Origin: Iris pallida
Lineage: Eukaryota; Streptophyta; Magnoliopsida; Asparagales; Iridaceae
NCBI GenBank assembly: GCA_029216955.1
Contig: JANAVB010009599.1
Location: 4,260,287-4,324,286, forward strand
Direction: 5' to 3'
DNA: 64,000 bases
A model generated the notes under the pieces. That model was not told the origin of the DNA. It saw only the letters and a list, made by a program, of their open reading frames with translations, and did no database searches. How positions within the stretch are numbered: the first letter of the stretch is position 1; each line of letters opens with the position of its first letter. Positions 40,247 through 51,984 of this stretch are shown here, one piece after another. The position numbers and the translations under genes are program-made.

Positions 40247-41329
40247 TCCCCAACGGTGTTATCCCGATTCCAAAGGCAACAATGAAGATGGTCAACCTCC
40301 CGCCGGCACAAAATGACGGTTTAGTTATGCTATTAACAACCAAAGGTGAGATCATGTGGGTCCATCCAGAACGTGTTGGCAAATTTGAGCAGAAGACATC
40401 TATCACTTCTACTAAATCAAAGAAGCCAGCCAAGTACAAATCATTTAACATGACTTCAAGTGAACACTCTTGCTTGATGTCCGTGTTCCTTCTTTGAAGA
40501 CTACTATCACTCGGGTAAGATCTATATCTTCTTCAGCTACTACTCCGTCAACATCAACAGCCAACTATCGGCCTGAATTCCATCGATACAGTCAGCAATC
40601 TTGCGACCTGATGATAAAGATAGGATATGACCTTCAGAAAGTCCCAAGCTTGAATGATGGGAAGGAGTCTCCGATACCCTTATCTTTACAACTCCAAAAC
40701 AACCAATCGCGTGTTTGACTTGGATTCGGGATAGATCGTATAATTCCCCATCAAAGAAAAAGGCCCTCCAAGAACAAAGCATGAATGAGGACCTGTAATA
40801 TGGTTTCTCTTTCACCCACTGCCGAAGAAGAAGTCTTGACCGGCACTAGATCTGGTAGACTCTACCTTAGAGATTACCCATATGGTCAAGAGAATGAAGT
40901 TGTCACACCCTTCTACTCCTAATGCTCCTACCACATCAGCTCCACCAGCTGACTCAGGTCCTTCTAAGCTGACAACAGCTGATAAGGGCAAGCAACAGGT
41001 TCGTTTTGACAAGAACCTGAATAAGACCCTACTGTAAGGTGTTCAGAAGCCATACAACTTTGACATATTAGCTCAATTAGCCAATACTCCAGCAAGACTA
41101 TCAATCTTCGAGCTCCTTCGTCTCTCGAAGGAAACTCGAGAAACATTAAGCGAAGCCCTGATAGAAGCTGATGCTTGTCTAGCACATCTCAAAAAGTCTG
41201 ATAAAGAACCTGTGGCATGCCCTCAATGTCAAAGTGTAATGGAAATCATGCCAAACATCACCTTTACCCAGGATAACATGCTATTGGAGGGCAATCAGCG
41301 ACCGACCTCTTTACTTTACTGGGTACGTC
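40247..41329 (+). other. Tat gag-pol linker region, decayed
   Basis: Short open frames in shifting phases (for example 40282-40497 and 40470-40718) look like the polar linker between gag and protease, rich in Ser, Thr and Pro. No catalytic motif is seen. It lies between recognised gag and protease, so it is most simply degraded linker. Confidence 0.5.
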
Positions 41330-41884
41330 GACACGATAAGGGTGGATTGCATCCTTGTTGATCCTGGGTCTGCACTTAACATAATCCCGAAAACTTTGCT
41401 AGATTCTCTAAAGATTCCAGTCCACAGTCTCTCAACAACGGTTAAAACTATTCTCGGATTCAACACTGGAAAGAGTAAACCGCTGGAAAAGATTCGCCTG
41501 AGAGTCCAAATCGGTGGTCTTCAAACAAAAGTCACCTGCTATGTGATTAACAGCTACGTTTCCTATAATCTATTACTAGGAAGGCCGTGGTTGCATGAAC
41601 ATAACATTGTGCCATCCACTCTTCATCTGTGCTTCAAGTACGTGGATGATAACGGAGAGATCAAAAAGGAAATTGTCGACCTCAATCCTTTTCGAGGTGT
41701 TGAGGCCTACTATACAGACTCCAGAATGTACAAAGAAGAGTACATGAAGGTCGTGCTGGCCATGGACACTGAGGAAGACCAAAAAGATGAATTGAAAGTC
41801 ATCTTTGTGATTTCAGTCAAAGGACGCCTTTTATCGTCCTTCATCTTCGCAAATGCTGACTATCACTCTTGCTCCTCCTACTGA
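41330..41884 (+). pseudogene. Tat-lineage aspartic protease region
   Basis: An open frame of about 180 codons contains VDPGSALNIIPK, the active-site region (Asp at 41360-41362), and later YNLLLGRPWLH, the second conserved protease segment. These are typical of plant Ty3/gypsy Tat proteases, which process Gag-Pol. The frame stops at 41882-41884; upstream and downstream pol parts are in other frames. Confidence 0.78.
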
Positions 41885-42677
41885 AAAAGTGGAGCAAAGG
41901 GAGCTCACCTCTTCTGAACCTCTTGTTATCAAACTTCGTACAAGCCTACTCATTCTTCTTCTTCTCCTCTTGTTATCGACCTAACGGTGTCTCCATCCAA
42001 GGTCGCAAATGATTTTGTAACTATTAAGATTGAAAATATTAATAAAGCAATGTCTCCTTCGCAGTATATTGATGTCAGTTATTATGCACAATATTATTTA
42101 GAAATTCTAGACAAGTTCGAACCTCTCACCTTAGGAGTAATTCAACCTCTTCAAGATGAGATAGAGTACGAACTAGTACAGAGTTCATTCTTTGTAGTTC
42201 CACCTTGGAAAGACGATGAGCATCAAATCCTCTTCAGCAGAGAACGTAACCAAAAAACTATACTCGAGAGCGATTCTGATAATGACGATCATAGGAGAAT
42301 ACAACTGCATTATTATAGTCAACAATCCAAGAATATTATCCGAAAATGGGTTACAATTTTGGGTCTGGACTGAATGACGGCAAAGGTTGGTTCACTCCTA
42401 TTCGAATACCTGCTCCTAGAGGAAAGTCATCATAGTATTACAACAAGACCAAATATGGGTTAGGCTATATTACGCCGAACACAACCCCGATAGATCCGAA
42501 TTAGACGAAGAGATGCGATCTTAATCTTCTGATTCTGCTTCATGGGACTCAGACACCAGCATAGGAGAAGTTTATCAACTCACTCTATCTGTCAATATGG
42601 TGACGACTGAATTCCCAGAAGACGGTGACAATGATGACTCTACCGAGGCTTATAAGGAAGCGCCTTAGGCACAACGG
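41885..42677 (+). other. Tat protease-RT spacer, decayed
   Basis: Low-conservation spacer with one open frame at 41987-42373 of about 128 codons, acidic and without a recognised domain. Its position in pol suggests the variable connector ahead of RT. Confidence 0.5.
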
Positions 42678-44220
42678 ATGGATACTCAATGGGAGCTTCG
42701 GTTCGAACAACGTAAACCACCAACTAAAGATGAGCTAATCCAAATCGACGTCGGAGATAAAAAATTTCCAAGGCCAATCTTTATCAGCAAAAGTCTCCCC
42801 GAAGCGGACAAACAAGACTTGACCCAGCTCATTAGACAATACATTAACGTATTTGCCTGGAGCTATAAAGATATACCGGTACTAGATCCTCAGATCGCTA
42901 CTCACAAGCTCAACATCTTGCCAAATGCTTGGCCGGTCAAACAACAACAACAATGACAGCTTCCTTCTTATATGATGGATGCCATAGAAGCCGAAGTCAA
43001 AAAACTTATTACGTGTGGCTTTGTTAGGAAGGAACAACATCTCGACTCGGTGGCTAACATTGTTTCAGTTATGAAGAAAACTGGGAAGGTCCGAGTCTGC
43101 ATCGACTTTAAAGACCTGAACGCAGCTTGTCCCAAGGGCGAGTTTTCTCTTCCAATCATAATGTCATGATTGACAATACTTACGAGTTTAAGTGAATGTC
43201 TTTCATGGAAGGATTCTTTGGCTATATTTCGATACAGATAAATCTCGAAGATAAAAAGCATATATCTTTTCGCACTCCTCTGGGAGTCTATTGCTATACA
43301 GTCATGTCATTTGGTCACAAGAACACCGGTGCCACCTATTAGTGGGCTATGAGTACTATTTTCTGTGAACATTCAAGAAAAATAGTCGAATGCTATGTTG
43401 ACGATATTACTGTCAAGAGTCGTCTAAAGGAAGATCACATCCAAGGCTTAAGGGCTAACTTCGATCTAATGCGTCAATATCAACTCAAAATGAACCCTAC
43501 CAAGTCATTTTTGGGAGTCTCTAGTGGCAAATTTTTCGGATTCGTTATTACCTCTAAGGTATACACATTGACCCCGAGAAAGTCAAAGTCATTCAAGAGA
43601 TGCATCCTCCACGCAACCTAAAAGAGCTACGAGGATTCCAGGGATGACTTGCGTACATCAGGAGATTCATCTCAAATCTCTCTGGACGCTGCAGACCGTT
43701 CACTCAACTAATGAAGAAAGGTGTGTCTTTTATTTGGACTAACGAATGCCATCAAGCATTTGAGGACATTAAGTGGTACTTGATGAACCCTCCAGTACTA
43801 GTTCCTCTAATCACAAGAATACCCTTTCTGATGTATGTTCGAGAAATGGATCACTCTCTGGGTGCTCTCCTGGCCCAGAAGAATAATGAAGGCTATGAGC
43901 AAGCAATATATTATTTCAACCGCATAATGATCAGTGCTGAACATCGATACAGTCCGACATAAAAAGAATGTTTAGCCTTGATGTTCGCCATCCAGAAGAT
44001 GCGTCATTACATCATGGGCCAGACCATTCATGTCATCTCCAGAGTCAATACTCTATGGGTTCATATGAAGAAGCCTAGTATACTCAATTCCAGACTTGCT
44101 ACATGGGCGATATTGCTAGCACGGTATGATATAGTCTATGTCCCGCAGAAGTCGGTCAAGGGTCAAGCCCTAGCTGATTGCTTGGATGCTCATCCAATTC
44201 CTGAAACTTCAAAAGTTTAC
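42678..44220 (+). pseudogene. Tat-lineage reverse transcriptase and RNase H
   Basis: RT begins with a segment around 42820-42960 (INVFAWSYKDIP), continues with GKVRVCIDFKDLNAACPKG near 43090-43140, and has the catalytic YVDD at 43394-43405. RNase H follows: a DHSLGALLAQ segment near 43850, then SAEHRYSP near 43935 and DIVYVPQKSVKGQALAD near 44130-44180. The parts lie in several frames with stops, for example near 42955, 43170 and 43960. The order is normal for Ty3/gypsy. Confidence 0.85.
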
Positions 44221-44269
44221 GATAAAATTTCTGATGAAACTTTAGAGTCCAATATGACTTCGAAAGGAA

Positions 44270-44697
44270 TACTCGCTAGGCGTCTATTCTTTGATGGTGC
44301 ATCCATAATTTGACCCAACAGTATAATTATCGCTAGAGTAGGAATTGTCCTTGTATCCCCAGAAGGGCTAACCATTCAGAGAGCCTATTCTCTAGATGAG
44401 CCATGCTCTAACAATGTTATTGATTATAATTCTTTACTCATAGTTCTCCAGTTAGCTAAACAGCTGGATATCGACTATCTTGAAGTATACGAAGACTCTA
44501 AACTGATTGTCAACTAGATTAGAGGTACGTACAAAGTCCGACATCAGGATCTCATCCCTTATCAAGAAGCAGCAATCAAACTGGCTATGTCATTCAAAGG
44601 TTTCTTTATTGAGCATGTACGTCGAGCATACAATACAGAAGCCGATGCGCTTATGAATTTTGCAGCTATGTTAGCAGTTCCTGTGAAAAGGCAATAA
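44270..44697 (+). pseudogene. Tat-lineage archaeal-type RNase H (second RNase H)
   Basis: A second RNase H-like segment follows the first: LFFDGAS near 44284, VSPEGLTIQRAYSL near 44355, YEDSKLIVNQ (with a TAG stop in the phase) near 44490, and NTEADALMNFA near 44635. The Asp positions fit the catalytic carboxylates of archaeal-type RNase H, found between RNase H and integrase in Tat elements. It is broken by stops. Confidence 0.75.
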
Positions 44698-44879
44698 TTG
44701 ATCGTCATCGCTAATCGAGAATTATTCTGTGTCGAGAATAATTTGAGTATTGAATTCAGCAATGTAGTTGAGATTTGTACTACTAACGCGGACTGGAGAA
44801 ATCCTTTCATCGATTTCGCAGTGCATGATATCTTGCCGGAAGATCCTAAAGAGGCTATGACCATCCATCGTCGGTCACT

Positions 44880-46035
44880 CTGATTCTACTACAATCATTC
44901 GTCCAAGATATTTTATTGTCGATCTTTCGATGGTATGCTTCTGCGCTATCTTGCGGGTGATAAAGTGAAACAGATATTACGTGAAGCTCACGACCGTGTC
45001 TACGGTGCACATCAGTCTGATCCTAAGCTACAGGACCATATCGGATGCATGGGATACTATTAGCCAACTATGGTGGTAGATGCAATTAAATATACAAGAA
45101 AATACAGAATATGTCAGATCCATATAAATTTCATCTACCAACCATCAGAATTTTTATATCCTACTGCAGCATATTGGCCCTTCGAAGCTTGGGACATGGA
45201 TGTCATTGGTCCTATCAATCCACCATCATTTCGAGGACATCGGTTTATTCTAACTATAACCGATTACTTCTTAAAACGGGCATAAGTTATCCTCAAGCAA
45301 AAGTCAAGATAAGCAGTGTCATCAGCTTTATCAAACATTATGTGATTTGTTGATTTGGAGTTCCTCGGAAAATCATCCATGACAACGAACCTTAGTTCGT
45401 AAGGCAAGCATTCACTCGATTCTGTAATGACACTCGAATCAACAATATTGCTTCTACGGCTTATAATCCCGCAGCCAACGGTTTAGAAGAAGTATTCAAC
45501 AAAACAATCATCAAGCTTCTCAAAAAGTTTATTTCTGTCAATAAATACAACTGGAGCAAAAAGCTTGGAGAGTGTCTATGGGCGTACCACACTATTGTAC
45601 ATACCCCAACTGGCTGTGCATCCTTCTCTTTGGTGTACGAAAGCGAAGTCATCTTACCGTTGGAGATTTAAATTCCATCCTTAAGGATAGCTATCGCCAA
45701 CGAGTTGACGGTGGAAAATAATGATCGTCTTGGACTTCAAGAGCTCGAAGCACTTGACGAAAAGCAATTGCAAGCTCAACAGCATATTGAGCTATATCAA
45801 GCCCGAATCTCGAAAGCTTTCAATCGCAAAGTCAAAGTATAAACTTTTCAAAAAGGCGAGCTAGTCCTTACTGTCAGATGTCCTATGACTATGACACAGA
45901 TAAGCAAAGGCAAGTTCGAGCCAAAATGGGAAGTTCCTTACGTCATAAGCAAAGTTTTCTCTAATGGAGCTTACCAGCTGACCGGGATGGACGGTCGAAT
46001 AGCTATGATGCCTACAACGGTAAATTTCTGAAGAA
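44880..46035 (+). pseudogene. Tat-lineage integrase remnant
   Basis: The core includes WDMDVIGPI near 45191 (first Asp), IIHDNEP near 45374 (second Asp) and NGLEEVFNKTI near 45478 (Glu region). The C-terminal part has QKGELVL near 45850 and KWEVPYVISK near 45925. Stops and shifts are frequent (for example near 45285, 45355 and 45670). The enzyme would insert cDNA into chromosomes; this copy is dead. Confidence 0.8.
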
Positions 46036-46059
46036 ATATCATTTTTAAAAGTATGCATC

Positions 46060-46630
46060 ATATTTTATGATAAATATTATACATACATAAATCTTCGAAT
46101 TAGTATCTTTTATTCACTCTTTCATGAATAAACCCACAGATAATAAGTCCTCAAAATCTCCAGTAGAGTCTAATCCAGATCTTATGGTACATCCTCAAAA
46201 GATTGACCCATAACATCTACTACAACATATCATCTCAATATCATCTCTTGAAACCCAGTCGTTTTAAGAGATATCATATTCTTGAGCTCCAGTTGGTTTA
46301 AGAATAATCAACAGATGTAGGAATTCATGTCCACATTATCTTTGATAACATCTTCACAAAAATAATATCACATCAAGTTATATTCTGTCACGTCCAAGAC
46401 CTCTGAATAGATATAATTAGTGATGTTATTTTTGAGAAATATGTCGCGTTCAGCACCTTTAAATGTATTTCCCTAGTACTATCTATTGTCTATATGTCCC
46501 AACAGATACATGAAGTAATAGAATCACAAAAAAACAACATCTTTTCATTAATCTTGAGAATATAAGTTATTACATTGATCAAAATGTGATAAAAGAAAGT
46601 TCTTATCCAAAAAAGAGGGGATTATTATAG
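46060..46630. other. spacer between integrase and the antisense gene
   Basis: AT-rich, no coding evidence. It lies between the end of pol (+) and the end of the antisense gene (-), so the two genes converge here and the segment may hold both 3' ends. No clear terminator can be assigned. Confidence 0.45.
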
Positions 46631-46633
46631 ACT

Positions 46634-48557
46634 CATTGTAGAGGTAGAGTACTGAGGTCATAAATTATTTTCTTTAAGGCTTCAGCCCGCTCCATCTTTA
46701 TAGCAATCACCCTTGCTCTGGCCAAATCTCTCCTGAAAGCTGGAAGTAGAGGCTGCATTGATGTAACATGACACTCCATCTCTGTATTTCGAGCCTGAAC
46801 AAGTTCATCTCTTTGTCTATTTAGCTCATCTAAACAGCTTGAGAAAAATTGATACAGCTCGAGCACCTCTTCTTGGCGCTTCCTAGCTGTTGTGACTGAA
46901 GCACGGGTCCTGGCCAGTTCAGCTTCTAACTCCTGAATACAATCTTGGCCCTCATTTACTTCTTTATCTTTCTCCGCTGCCCCGGCCTTCTAAAGCTCAG
47001 TGGAGGAAGTGGCCTCAGCAATACTGGATTCTATCTCTCCAGATTGTATTATGAACGTGACCAAAGAGTAATCCAGTGCAACTTGTCGCTCCTCGTACTC
47101 ATGAGCTATGGCCTCGCACTCAGCATCTACTAGTCTTTGTATATTTCTCCTTAGCTCTTCGTCATACTGAATAGGCTCCTCAAGCTGTTTCAAGATCTGC
47201 TATAGGGTGTTGGCCCTTTCAGTATCGCCAAGATCATATATGGCCTCAATTGGAAAAAGAGAAGTCCTTTTTACAAAGTCGTAAGGATGGTTCTTCTCTA
47301 TGGCCATTTGAATCAGAGAACGCAAAGAAGTGAAGAAAGCATCCGTGTAAGTTTGGATGATGCCGCTTGTCAATGCTGATACACCAGGTGTCGCTGCCTT
47401 GGTGGGAACTCCTTCTTTTGTGGAGACGAGAGAAATGACAGCTTGCACAATATTAGCACCCAGAGATTTTGGTGCAGGCATTCCAGAGGTGCTTCCCTCC
47501 ATGGCATGAGTATCGATGTCCAAAGGAGCCATGGTGGAACTAAAGCTAAATACGGTAGAATCCAACTGGACTTCTGTGATCATCCCCACATGACCTGCTG
47601 CAATTCAAAGCAAAATCATTATGTCATATGGCATTAAGTAAAGAAGTAGTGGTAAATAAAGTCAGAGATTTACCTGGGCACGTTGGCATATATGGGGTTT
47701 CCATAGGCATAGTGTCGCGTTCTGTAACGAGCATTTCTATTGTAGAAGCAGATACTGCCGCCTGGCTGCTTCCTGCTTCCGAGCCTCCTGACATGAAGCG
47801 GCTACTCCCAGCTCCTGTCTCAGCTTGGCCTCCATGGACTGCCTCCTCCGCCCTTTTTATCTCAAAAATGTGTTCAACAGGGGTCTGAATCCCCACAATG
47901 TCAATATCATAGTTTTCATCACCCTCAGGACCTTCAAGACCCTTATTAAGATCTTTATCACCTTCATCATCATCATCTGGGCTTTCTTCACTTTCAATGT
48001 CAACGTTCGAGTTATCATCGCCTTGCGGTTCATCGAGGCTTTGATCATCATCACTAGGGCTCTGGTTCCCCTCATTTTCAACAGGGTGCTCACCACCCTC
48101 AATTACAGTCTGATCCCCTCTGGCCATCGAGTCTAGATTCTCTTAGGCCACTTCAAGATCGGAGGCCGCATCAACAAGGTCCTCCTCGATCGTTTCATCC
48201 CCAAAATCGAAATCCTGCAATGCCGCTATCATTTCTTCGTCATTTCAAGGAGATGTTTCATACGGGATAGGGGCTATAGGAGGTTTAATTATTGAAGGAG
48301 CTAAAACTTCCAGAACAACATACTTTGAAGTTAACGTTTCCTCAGGAACTGTGACCCTTGGAACGTCATCAGTAACCGGGGGCGATATTAAACCAGTTGA
48401 GGCAAACACTGCTAATGTCCTTGTAGACAAGGGAATGGTGATCCCAATGATTACTGGTTCTGAAGCAGTAACCGGAGGGGTATCCGCTGCAGTAACTGGA
48501 GCTTGAGCACTGGTTGATGGAGGCTCTGGAGATAAATAAATATCAATACAAATGGCT
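46634..48557 (-). pseudogene. antisense extra gene of the Tat element, C-terminal half
   Basis: On the minus strand this continues the plant-mobile-domain gene of 56210-54821 after removal of CACTA-2 and one AAC copy, in frame (AAC TCG | TTA GCC). A Pro/Thr/Ser-rich linker is followed by an acidic stretch (Asp/Glu-rich, about 48120-47860) and a 76-nt intron at 47673-47598 with good donor (CAG|GTAAAT) and acceptor (TTGCAG|CAG). Then come helical, coiled-coil-like segments rich in Glu, Arg and Leu, ending at 46634. In-frame stops are near 48246, 48142, 47202 and 46992, with coding character after each. Extra antisense genes between integrase and the 3' LTR are known in Tat elements; the function is unknown. 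Confidence 0.7.
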
Positions 48558-48560
48558 AAC

Positions 48561-48860
48561 CACTACAAGAAAAATAGCCTTTCATGACGGTTTATTTCTC
48601 ATCTGTCGTGAAAAACCGTCAAGAAAATGGGTTATCTTGATGGTATTAGCCTTACGTCAAGAAAGGACACATTTTATGTTAATTTAGCAATTTTATAGCA
48701 TAATAGTTGACGGTTTTAGATGATCCGTCAAGAAACATCAGTTTGTTTATTGACGGTTTGGTGATAACCGTCAAGGAATGTATGTGCGAAAAACTTGGCA
48801 AGATTTTTTCAGCTACCATTTTAGTAATTTTTTTAAACCTTTTATATTTCTCGACGGTTT
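48561..48860. repeat. CACTA-2 left terminal and subterminal repeats
   Basis: Repeated GACGGTTT and ACCGTCAAGAAA motifs in both orientations follow the CACTA end. Confidence 0.85.
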
Positions 48861-49078
48861 TGGTTCTTTTTATTCGATGAACCCAGCAAAAAATTTTCCG
48901 ATCGTCCCCTTCCTTTCCTCTTCTCTCCTTACCCTTCTCCTCCCTAGGAGAGAGAGAGCCCCCCTACTTCTCTCCTCTAAAAGTCTCCCAATAAGCCCCC
49001 ACTCCTCTCCTCTAAAAGCCCCCCACTCCTCTCATCTTTCTCCTCCGTAAGGGAGAAACCCTAACCCTAGTTTTCCCC

Positions 49079-49476
49079 ATGGACGACTACGACAACCTCC
49101 TAACGATGGAGGTCGGCCCTATCTCCTCCACGTGGTCCCCTCTCCCTCCTCCGCCCAACCACCACCGCCTCCTCCTCCGCAACCCCTCCTTCATCTCCCG
49201 CCACCGCCCTATCCAGACCACGAGGATGACGCGGTCAGCGTCACCGACGGCTTGGCGGCGACCATGAGCGAGTGGAACGACGTGATGGATCAGCTCATCT
49301 CTCCTCCGTCTGTGTCGATGTCGACACACAAGCTCGGCCTCATGGTGGCCAACCTCGCCATCATCGACGTCACCAGGGACCAGCCTAAGATCCACGTCTT
49401 TGACTTCGAGATCGTCCAGGGCGGCCAATACGCCGCGCTCATCCACGCCGTCGCCGAGCGGTGTTATAAGGAGGTA
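49079..49476 (+). pseudogene. captured GRAS-family gene fragment (SCL8-like)
   Basis: From about 49268 the + frame reads MSEWNDVMDQLIS, then LMVANLAIIDVTRDQPK and IHVFDFEI, then QGGQYAALIHAVAERC. The middle block corresponds to the VHIID motif region of GRAS transcription factors, closest in wording to the SCL8 group (IHVIDFDIGQGGQY). An ATG at 49079 starts an N-terminal stretch that would need a 1-bp shift near 49200 to join it. A possible donor GAG|GTATGA ends the exon at about 49473. Most of the GRAS domain is missing, so this is a fragment. SCL8 itself is a resemblance from memory, not a search result. Confidence 0.72.
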
Positions 49477-49479
49477 TGA

Positions 49480-50285
49480 ATTCCTTTCTGCTCTCTACTC
49501 GACATAATAGGAATGGTGTTTGTTTAAATGTCTTAATCATGATATGTGCGATAATATATTTTTTCCTGGATTCAAAATGGCAGTCGGTGAAGCTATTTTG
49601 CATATTTGGTCCCTTGAGCCGAGCGGTGTTCTGTTACTATGGGTTTTATTACTTACAAAACGGATTCCTGAAATTAGAGTGGAGATGCTATATTTTCCCT
49701 TCGTACATGTAGACTGACTTTTATGTTAAACTTGGTTTGTAGAATGTTGGCATCTTTAGCCGTAAGACTTATCTTCTTATGTTAGATTGCTTTGTAGAAC
49801 TCAAGACTTCTTTAGACTCAGACATTTAAATGAGCTTTGGTTTGTAGAATGCTATAGTGCCGCATATAGTGTTTAGTTTGGATGCCTGTTGGTTTATATT
49901 TTTAAAATTCAGAGGGACGAGTCTCTCTCAGAAACTATTGTCATGTTTTTGATTAGCGGATCCTCGTCTATAGCATGCGTTCAGTGCAACATTTTTATGA
50001 TCAAAGATGGGTTACATATATTTTGGTGCCTTTGGAGTTACCTTTCATTTCTGCCTCTTTTTGCACTTGATAGTTTGTTCTCGTGCTTGTTCATTAGTGT
50101 ACGATATAGTTAGTCAGTATTAATCGAATAAGATGGACCAGAAAATGCATGGATCTCATGATATGTTGTTGATGCTTCCTTGTTATTAATGGGGCAATGT
50201 TAGTTTTTGAATGTCAAATATTGATAGCAAATGAGCTACGTGGACCAAATCTGCTTGATTTTGAGTGCATGATGGATGTAGGAAT
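49480..50285. other. CACTA-2 interior, non-coding, intron-like
   Basis: T-rich, intron-like sequence after the GRAS fragment. No coding motif is recognised on either strand. Confidence 0.5.
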
Positions 50286-50289
50286 CAGA

Positions 50290-50481
50290 ATCATGGATTG
50301 TAGCTTGTTGTCCATTGGCACTGCTGTCTCCTATGGATTGTAGCTTGTTGTCCATTGGTACTGCTCTTCTGACTGCATCCTCATATAAACTGTCTAATGT
50401 CAGCTTGTCAAACCCTCCACCCAGTTTACTTGCAGCGGTAATATTTTTATTTGAGCTAGGTGCTGTCACAAGTGCCAACTC
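50290..50481 (-). pseudogene. captured AP180-like clathrin assembly protein exon fragment
   Basis: On the minus strand, after a splice acceptor (CATAG|GAG at 50482/50481), the frame reads [11 protein letters not shown], then [19 protein letters not shown]. This is the conserved tail segment of plant ANTH-domain clathrin assembly proteins (AP180-like), which recruit clathrin at membranes. A tandem duplication of about 38 bp (CCAATGGACAACAAGCTACA repeated) extends the frame at the 3' side. Only this tail exon is visible and the ANTH domain is absent. It points opposite to the other two captured fragments. Confidence 0.72.
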
Positions 50482-50509
50482 CTATGCTAAAGTAGTGTTA
50501 TAAAAATCA

Positions 50510-51565
50510 TTGCATTACATTTCTAAACCCATACATACGACAAGAAGGGTGGATCATTCATGTTTGATTTTCCAGCTGTCTTAAGTTTGCTTGTTTCTTA
50601 TACAAGAATGTAATTATTTATCGTTATGTACTTTTTAAAAATATGCACATATAGATTTGTTTGTCCAGTATCTATGCTTGGAAGAATCAAAATTGCACCA
50701 GTCATGTCTTTGGTAACTTGGGCTTCTGTCTACAGATTAGTCAAAGAAATATCCTACATTCTAAAAATTTTAGCAGAGTGTTCAATAGGAATTTACAGGC
50801 CCTTATGTACTAAATATGACTTTGGTTTACTTGGCACTGTAGTTTTGTCCTCTACTTTTATAGTTACCATGTGCAGCTCCTTTTTGAATTGTTTAGTCTT
50901 ATATAGTGAACACCCAGATATCTAGGAACCTATGGTTTCACAGGTTTGTTATCTGACTTCTCACTATTTTTCCTTTCCAGATATTTAAGTCAGTTATAAC
51001 TGGATACTCTTCCTATCTTATGGGCTTTTGCCACAAGTTTTACAGTGTTTTTGCGTTTCTGTTTTATCATTAATGCTATAATAATATTATTTTAAAAACT
51101 ATAAATAATATTTTGTTCCTTTTTTTTTGTTTACTATTAATTTCTAATTGAAAACAATATTCCTGCAGTAGATATTGTTTATTTTACTTGCTTAGACAAA
51201 TTACCCCCACAATAGATAGCTCGGAATGGAATGATATTAATGTGATTAGATATGAACTTTGGACAGCAAATTACCCTGGAACTAGTTAAGGATAACAATC
51301 ATAACCTTTGATATGATTATTCGGGTGACTCTTTCGATCCCCGTAGAGTCTGTAGTTGTGCTCTATATGATGACACCTCTTCGTAGATTTCTTTGTGAAT
51401 GGTTAAATTATATTATATTATCAACTATCATTTACTTATTTTCCTGTACTAATGATTTACTTAGATTGCACATTGAGGTCAAAAAGTATTCTGCCAATTG
51501 AAAACCTTGAATTTTTTTTTGCTAATTTTTTTGCTGATTAAATTGGAGAAAATATCTTATTGGCA
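50510..51565. other. CACTA-2 interior, non-coding, intron-like
   Basis: AT-rich without coding motifs. It separates the AP180-like and MOS11-like fragments. Confidence 0.5.
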
Positions 51566-51566
51566 G

Positions 51567-51934
51567 GTTTGGCACCGGGAATACTGCTTTGCATGGTGCA
51601 AAGGATGGAGGAATTGTGGAGGAGCATAAAAGGAAGGCACGGGCAGAGAGGTATGCACTTGAACCAGTCCACGTCACCTTAAAATTTTGATTTCCTTGTA
51701 CTTCTGTAAAATTCTTTAGCCACTAACATCTATATGTACTTATCCTCAGATCATTGCAACTTTCTTGACATGCTTTGAGGCCTTATCCTTTTTATGTTAT
51801 TTTTCAGATTTGGGGCCTTGTAGTACATACTCCATCTAATGAGGAGGCAAAGAAGAAGGCTCGGTTAGGAAGATTTGCTGGAAAGCCAAAACCAAATACT
51901 TTAGGAGAAGAAAAAAATGGAGGCGAGAGCAGCA
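51567..51934 (+). pseudogene. captured MOS11/SARNP-like gene fragment, two exons
   Basis: Exon 51567-51650 has acceptor GGCAG|G and donor GAGAG|GTATGC, and reads GGIVEEHKRKARAER. Exon 51808-51934 has acceptor TTTCAG|A and donor GCAAG|GTACTA, and reads NEEAKKKARLGRFAGKPK. The repeated KARxxRF pattern is that of the MOS11/THO1 (SARNP-like) family, nuclear RNA-binding proteins linked to mRNA export. After the junction the frame is shifted by a small insertion in TTTGGGGCC (about 51811), so the fragment cannot be read whole. Canonical splice sites show that genomic DNA was captured. Confidence 0.7.
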
Positions 51935-51984
51935 AGGTACTACGACATGTTTTATCTTCTCAGCTATATACTTGTGCTAGATAA

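Noticed and set aside
46387..46400. TGTCACGTCC resembling a Tekay-type LTR end
   Set aside because: No further similarity to the LTR end and no partner boundary or TSD nearby.
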